Below the pieces are notes generated by a model that saw nothing but the letters and a program-made list of their open reading frames with translations, was not told the DNA's origin and did not search any database. Below, in pieces: positions 61,501 to 64,000 of a stretch of 64,000 bases of DNA (its first letter is position 1; each line of letters starts with the position of its first letter). The position numbers and the translations under genes are program-made. The DNA is from Casuarius casuarius (Eukaryota > Chordata > Aves > Casuariiformes > Casuariidae), in the NCBI GenBank assembly GCA_003342895.1, contig PTFA01000082.1:1431527-1495526 (forward strand), written 5' to 3'.

Positions 61501-63419
61501 AACAAGATGAATATAAATGAGGACAAGTACAGTTGAAGGGGGGAAACTGACCTTCTCTTTCTGCAATTTTCAATATGGACAGTAATTCCAAGAAGCAACA
61601 TCCCATAAAATAAATTGCTGCTAAATAAATACCCATAAGATAAATTGCTGAAACTTAAAAGCACAATAAAAATCTCTAAACCTACTGGATCTCACAAGAT
61701 TTTTGATTACTAACCGGGTCAGAAGAAAGACAGCTTTTTCAGTAATGGATAACTAGTAAAGAAGATGGGAATTTTTAAAGAATTTTAGATTAACACCTTA
61801 GGAAAATGGAAAATCTAAGGTGATTTTACATGATGACTTGAGAACAAATGAGGCGATACTAAGACTGTTTATTCACACAAGATAAATATACTTATTTTTC
61901 TAATTAAAGGGCATGCTTAAGCAATGTTAGCAAGGAACTTTGAAGAATATTAGAAGATGAATATATTTATTACTTTAGAATTCAGGTAGAAATGAGGCAA
62001 AACCCAATAATCACTCATATGAAATAAAAGCAACAAAGTAAATTGGATTTTGTACTGACAGTCATAAATTGAATGGAAAGGGAAGAAGGCTATACAGATT
62101 TTATACAAATGTTGTTAAACACAACAGTTTATATGAATAATTGCTAAGCACTCATTCTTTTCTTCTATAATATTCACATAAGCTGCAAGGAGCTTTGCAT
62201 AAGAAATGCCTGGGAAGAAGGAACAGTTGGAGGTGGAAATAAAGCCACAGGACTTCCTCTTGGAGGGAAAGAGGCAGCCACAAGGTATGGGAAGTTGGTT
62301 GTTGTGAGAAGCAGCAGCTAAGATGCAGCGAACAAAGTCTAAGCAACAGATTATTATGCAATTATTTAATTAAAATCTGCAAGAGATTTTTAATGAATAT
62401 TTATTAGGCACTTAGGCATCTGAAATCAGACTGTTGGTGTTTGACCAACTGTCTTGTCAGGACCTACACTGATCTCCTATGCAGGCCCTTAATACCCCCT
62501 TATCAAAGCACCATCAAAAGACCTTCTCACAAGAAGCCAAAGAACACGAATCAACAAATCAACAGTAAAAAAGTCAAGTGTGATTCTCTACTGTTCCATT
62601 TGTATCCCACAAGAAGTATGTTTCATTTAATTTACTACTCATTTTAAACCTGTTATGTTCTTTAAGCATCACTGAACGCAGGGCTAATCATACCTAACAC
62701 TAGCAACACAAAGTAGAAACGTTTGAGACAAGCTTAAATCATTCCAGAAATTCTTCTGTGACTTTGGAGTATTTCCCAATAAAGGTCTGATGAGCGAAAC
62801 AAGCTTTAACATTATCAAGAACAGTTCTAATGCACTTAAAGGAATGGCTGTAGGAAAATGCTCCTGAGCTCAGAGATTCAATAGATCCTGAGGTATAGTG
62901 AGCACAGCGCAGTGAACACCAGATCATGAGTACTACTGTTTCTGCCTAATCCTGTTAGATTCATAGCTGCAAAACGCTAAGAACTTGAGCCATTATCCCA
63001 CAAAGCATTTGTGGGATACGTATGCACAAACTCTTTTTCAGGACCAATTTTCTAAAACATTTGGAATCCAAATCTGCTTCCATATTAATCACAGGTGCTG
63101 CATGTCCAGGAATGACAACTCTATACCATCATTAAGAGATTCATTCAGTTCTTTGGGAAGCCAGCTGAAGTTTTGCTACTGACTTCAATAAGCATTGTCA
63201 GCTCACAAAGCAGACATGATGGGTTAATTCATACACAAATTGGCATATCCTAATATCACTTAAAACTGCTGCAATAGCATGCAAAGCTTTTAAAAGGTCC
63301 TGAGAGCAGGCTTCAGAGTACTTACACAAGTGAACGACACCTAAGTGTCTAAAATCTACCTTCAAAAAATCACTCAAACCAGTTACAGACCAATGGTGAT
63401 CAGCTTATTCATCTAAAAT
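61501..63419. other. Non-coding sequence with one perfect hairpin
   Basis: No gene recognised. A perfect 11-bp hairpin lies at 62994-63018. Strings near 62411 ('cttaggcatctgaaatc') and 63340 ('acacctaagtgtctaaaatc') recall old amniote repeat tails but are too short to call. Confidence 0.55.
62994..63018. other. Perfect 11-bp hairpin
   Basis: TATCCCACAAA (62994-63004) and TTTGTGGGATA (63008-63018) are exact reverse complements around a GCA loop. Function is unknown. It may be the relic of a fold-back element or a chance palindrome. Confidence 0.7.
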
Positions 63420-63680
63420 TAGCAGGATCCTTGTCTGTTCTTTAAAGCTCTCATGTGCCAAAACTAGAATCAAGACTTGAAATCTAGGCCTCCTCATTCT
63501 TTAACCAATAGGGTTTAGAGTCAATTCTTGCTGTTCTTATAGCCCATGATTCTTGTGTTCCTGCTTGCAAAGCAGACAGCCTTTAGCAGAAGTAGAGTAC
63601 AACCATCAGCGTTACAGCCCTGTGCTTAGAGATATCTTCTGGGAGGCGGAGGATGTGGGTTTATTTAATTTGTTTCTCTC
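63420..63680. repeat. Ancient amniote repeat with tRNA-like parts
   Basis: 'agacttgaaatctaggcctc' and 'ctttaaccaatagggttta', followed later by 'ccctgtgcttagagatatct' and 'tctgggaggcggaggatgtg', match in order an archosaur/turtle repeat with 'gaacctgggtctccca', 'gccctaaccactgggct', 'gtcctgtggttagagc' and 'ctgggaggtgggagacc'. The two halves look like opposed tRNA-like segments. The copy is diverged and the edges are approximate. Confidence 0.5.
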
Positions 63681-64000
63681 AATCTGCAGAAAGAACCAAG
63701 CTCCAGCCTTCTAAGTATTCTACCAAGTGCACCAGTAGGCAGCAGGTGGCTCTGTTCCCTACTCCAGTGTTCAAAAAGCTTGAGCCCAATTCAATGCGAC
63801 ACTGACCCTCCAAAGAGAACACTTACATGGCCAGAGGCACCCAGCGTACAGATGCCAAATATCTGCAGAAAGCAAAATTCAGCTATAGCCCTGTCAAACG
63901 TACCCTGTTGGTAACGATTACTGCACGCAGCAGGCAGAGTTTCAGAACTGCTCTCAGAGGTACCTAACTCCACTGCAGCTGCTTTGCAAAAGTAGCCATT
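63681..64000. other. Non-coding sequence at window edge
   Basis: No gene or repeat recognised. A minus-strand frame of 60 codons (63791-63973) is unremarkable. Confidence 0.5.

Noticed and set aside
1..64000. Bacterial, phage or CRISPR-type system
   Set aside because: There are no dense operon-like genes, ribosome-binding sites or regularly spaced repeats. The repeats present are vertebrate.

Overview
The window looks like non-coding vertebrate nuclear DNA, most likely from a bird (archosaur). The main evidence is interspersed repeats. Several pieces carry the hallmarks of CR1 LINEs, including a copy that ends in the paired octamers ATTCTATG-ATTCTGTG. Alongside them are older amniote repeat fragments (L3/CR1-like and MIR-like). 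The sequence is AT-rich, with many A/T homopolymers and short microsatellites. About 38 isolated single 'n' bases are scattered through it, as in a draft assembly with masked or unresolved positions. I cannot name the species.

I found no intact protein-coding gene, tRNA, rRNA, CRISPR array or prokaryotic feature. The longest open frames are only about 90-130 codons, have ordinary AT-rich composition and show no recognisable domain. The only translated stretches I recognise are decayed pieces of CR1 ORF2, at 35078-35720 (+) and 41827-42006 (-). The window is best read as intergenic sequence or the inside of a very large intron.

Layout. 1-8 kb: mostly unique sequence, with an L3-like fragment near 3.1 kb, a GC-richer block at 3.37-3.83 kb that may be an old LTR, a fold-back cluster at 5.09-5.22 kb and a CR1 scrap at 6.83 kb. 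8-34 kb: mostly unremarkable AT-rich DNA with small old repeat fragments (8.33, 10.56, 13.72, 16.33 and 33.66 kb). 34.9-36.1 kb: the best repeat in the window, a CR1 copy that keeps both ends but has lost most of ORF2. 41.7-42.2 kb: a reverse-strand CR1 tail. 43.0 kb: a tRNA-like SINE fragment. 48.5 and 50.9 kb: two more forward CR1 tails. 52.07-52.80 kb: a strongly purine-rich tract. 59.96-60.09 kb: a perfect 65-bp tandem duplication. 61.3-61.5 kb: an older reverse-strand CR1. 63.4-63.7 kb: tRNA-like ancient repeat sequence.

I did not find a convincing new biological system. The items most worth following up are the internally deleted two-ended CR1, the purine-rich tract, the exact 65-bp duplication, the fold-back cluster, and a few AT-rich homeodomain/POU-site clusters that could be conserved enhancers.
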